DNA from: JACMJP01 sp046160675
GTDB lineage: Bacteria; Bacteroidota; Bacteroidia; Chitinophagales; BACL12
Length of the DNA stretch: 7,480 nucleotides
NCBI GenBank assembly: GCA_046160675.1
Contig: JBJXHH010000109.1
Location: 1 to 7,480 of the forward strand
Direction: 5' to 3'
Numbering within the stretch: position 1 is the stretch's first letter; each line of letters begins with the position of its first letter. Below are positions 5,719-7,480 of the stretch, piece by piece. A model generated the notes under the pieces. It was not told the DNA's origin. It made no database searches and saw only the letters and a program-made list of their open reading frames with translations. The position numbers were made by a program, and so were the translations under genes.

Positions 5719-7480
5719 TGATAATAAAACATCCTGCATTTATCGTATTCGCATTTTTTACTTTTTCTGAATGCACTTACGCTCAAGGCAAAGAGGAGAA
5801 CAAAAACGAATTCAGCTACCTGGACTCAGCAATGTATCATTTTCAACAAAGCCAGGTTGCAAATAGAATTGATACAATTGTTTTCGAGAAGGGACTTGCG
5901 ATGTTATACAAGATAGATGTAAACGAGCATTCCGTCAGTCAAATCGAAACAATTGCCAAAGATTTAAAGAACAAATATGAGATACAGTTTTCTAATGTTA
6001 TTTATCAGACCCTTTTATCTAAACTCACCAGTTCAGATAGTCTTGACTTTGCAATACAATACTGCAAAAACCTCATTCAAAATTATGACGTTTCTCGGAA
6101 CCCTGATGAAAGGTCAATAGCTCTTTCTGCTTTAACTGATTTAAGAATCCCGTTTCGAAAGAAAAGCATTCCCGAAACTTTTGATTATTATACATCCAGG
6201 CTCAAGATATATCTTGAAAAAAATGATTCCGCAGCGTTAGCCATTTCCTATTTCTGCCTTGGAACTACTTACAGGCTCACAGGCCTCCCCGATATGACCA
6301 TCTACAATATGAAAAAATCAATTTCTTATATAAATAAGAATGATATAGTCACAACTGCACCAATGAGTGGACTTAGAGCATGGATGAATAACACCAGCGT
6401 TTTAGGTCAATTATATTTAGAAATAGGCGACTATCCAACTGCAATTACATTTTCACGGGAAGCAAGAGACGCAAGGCTAAATATTCTTAAAGTACCTAAT
6501 GTATCCTTCCTAACCTGCAATATAGCCTATGCAAAGCTGATGCTAAATGAACTTGACAGTGTAAATGAGTTATTGAACAATGCCATTCAGTTAGCATATG
6601 ATGCCAAAGACTATCCGTCATTAGTAAGAACTTACGAAATAAAAGGGCAATATTTTCTAGCAACAAATCAATTGGATTCTGCCGAATCAAGCTTATTGAA
6701 ATGCAAGGAAATTATGGGTTTGCATAATATTGGCTATTTCGGTGCTGCCGGGAGTCATACCCCTGACTATTACCTTGCTAAAGTGAGGATATTACAAAAC
6801 CGGTTCAAAGATGCCAGGAGCTTACTCGAAATGGAAATAAAAGAAATACAAAATATTAAGAAAGATGTTTTGAAAGAACAAAAATTACTTATTGAAGTGT
6901 ATAATTTATTGGGTGACAGCAAAGCAGCAGGAGAAACATTTAAAGAATACTCTAAACTGCAATTGATTATACAAGATGAGGACCGAAGGAACCGTACAAA
7001 AAGTTTTGAAATTGAATCAAAAATCACCGAAGCCGAAAACACGATAATTGATCTTGAAACAAAAAATAAGATTGCCAACCTCACAAAAAGATACCTTATC
7101 GGTATTGCTGCATTATTGCTGCTTGTGGCTGCCATTATTTTTAACAGGTTTAGAGTTACCCAAAGGCAAAAAATAATAATAGAAAAAGAAAAACATCGGA
7201 GTGAAGAGTTGTTACTCAACATTCTTCCTTCAGAAGTTGCTGAAGAACTGAAAGTAAAGGGCAGCGCCGATGCAAAACATTTTGATGATGTAACCGTCAT
7301 GTTTACAGACTTTAAAAACTTTACCCAGATCTCAGAACATCTTTTACCGACAGAACTGGTAAATGAAATCCACACATGCTTTAAGGCATTTGATACTATT
7401 ATTTCCAAACACAATATTGAAAAAATAAAAACGATTGGCGATGCATATATGTGTGCCGGCGGCTTACCTGTTGCAAACAC
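5715..7480 (+). CDS. TPR-containing class III adenylate cyclase, C-terminus beyond the window
   Basis: The frame is open from ATG 5715 (or 5718) to the right edge, giving 588 codons. Residues 1-23 form a signal peptide with probable cleavage at TYA/QG, typical of Bacteroidota. Residues about 100-420 are helical with TPR-like units, for example near 179-207, 229-250, 307-330 and 353-375, and would sense something in the periplasm. A coiled coil (about 425-458) leads to one membrane helix (460-476), then basic NRFRVTQRQK on the cytoplasmic side. LLLNILPSEVAEEL and the cyclase domain follow. Metal-binding aspartates are D532 (VMFTDFKNFT) and D576 (KTIGDAYM); K572 before TIGD favours ATP over GTP. 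The product would be cAMP. The transition-state Asn/Arg and the second base-specifying residue should lie past 7480. No Shine-Dalgarno site is visible; the ATGA overlap suggests past coupling. Confidence 0.9.
   Translation, partial: MMIIKHPAFIVFAFFTFSECTYAQGKEENKNEFSYLDSAMYHFQQSQVANRIDTIVFEKGLAMLYKIDVNEHSVSQIETIAKDLKNKYEIQFSNVIYQTLLSKLTSSDSLDFAIQYCKNLIQNYDVSRNPDERSIALSALTDLRIPFRKKSIPETFDYYTSRLKIYLEKNDSAALAISYFCLGTTYRLTGLPDMTIYNMKKSISYINKNDIVTTAPMSGLRAWMNNTSVLGQLYLEIGDYPTAITFSREARDARLNILKVPNVSFLTCNIAYAKLMLNELDSVNELLNNAIQLAYDAKDYPSLVRTYEIKGQYFLATNQLDSAESSLLKCKEIMGLHNIGYFGAAGSHTPDYYLAKVRILQNRFKDARSLLEMEIKEIQNIKKDVLKEQKLLIEVYNLLGDSKAAGETFKEYSKLQLIIQDEDRRNRTKSFEIESKITEAENTIIDLETKNKIANLTKRYLIGIAALLLLVAAIIFNRFRVTQRQKIIIEKEKHRSEELLLNILPSEVAEELKVKGSADAKHFDDVTVMFTDFKNFTQISEHLLPTELVNEIHTCFKAFDTIISKHNIEKIKTIGDAYMCAGGLPVAN

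Noticed and set aside
5715..5790. A lipoprotein signal at C20 of the cyclase (sequence FSEC)
   Set aside because: The residue before the cysteine is Glu and there is no Leu at -3, so it is not a lipobox. Cleavage at TYA/QG fits an ordinary secreted signal peptide.
6770..7480. A 236-residue open frame on the - strand, open at the right edge
   Set aside because: It lies opposite the coiled-coil, membrane and catalytic parts of the cyclase, whose motifs are unmistakable. The - strand product is a low-complexity Ser/Phe/Ile-rich sequence without any recognised motif.
1..7480. CRISPR array, tRNA, rRNA, insertion sequence or toxin-antitoxin pair
   Set aside because: I saw no regularly spaced repeats, cloverleaf sequence, rRNA motif, transposase frame or small paired toxin-antitoxin genes on either strand.

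Overview
The window reads as a piece of an AT-rich Bacteroidota chromosome or metagenomic contig, probably of the Chitinophagales/Sphingobacteriales/Saprospirales type. Three things point there: a signal peptide ending in an A-Q junction on a periplasmic TPR / single TM / class III cyclase protein, start codons mostly preceded by A-rich stretches rather than strong Shine-Dalgarno sites, and TAnnTTTG-like promoter elements. This placement rests on architecture and composition, not on a marker gene. All recognisable genes are on the + strand.

Region 1 (1-1568) holds a short leader and two adjacent, divergent DUF4386 six-helix membrane proteins. Region 2 (1569-2720) starts with a 142-base non-coding stretch that folds into a long imperfect hairpin. 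A tight two-gene unit follows: a GNAT acetyltransferase and an SRPBCC-fold protein, 8 bases apart. Region 3 (2721-3713) is a 324-base spacer with a repeated TTGTAA/TTACAA half-site pattern just upstream of a TMEM175-family (DUF1211) predicted K+ channel. Region 4 (3714-5592) is a structured spacer followed by a 560-residue Na/Pi cotransporter with a PhoU-like C-terminal domain. Region 5 (5593-7480) contains an orphan 41-codon piece resembling the extreme C-terminus of a Bacteroidota class III cyclase. It is followed, in a 4-base ATGA overlap, by a TPR-containing adenylate cyclase that runs off the right edge.

The first five genes look like an accessory mix of small stand-alone functions. I see no evidence that they form one pathway. 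The Na/Pi transporter and the cyclase are neighbours, but a decayed cyclase tail lies between them. This suggests that the region once carried tandem, translationally coupled cyclase genes and that most of the upstream copy was lost or replaced. That remnant is the most informative observation in the window. I did not find a convincing new defence or mobile system, and there is no CRISPR array, tRNA, rRNA or transposase.
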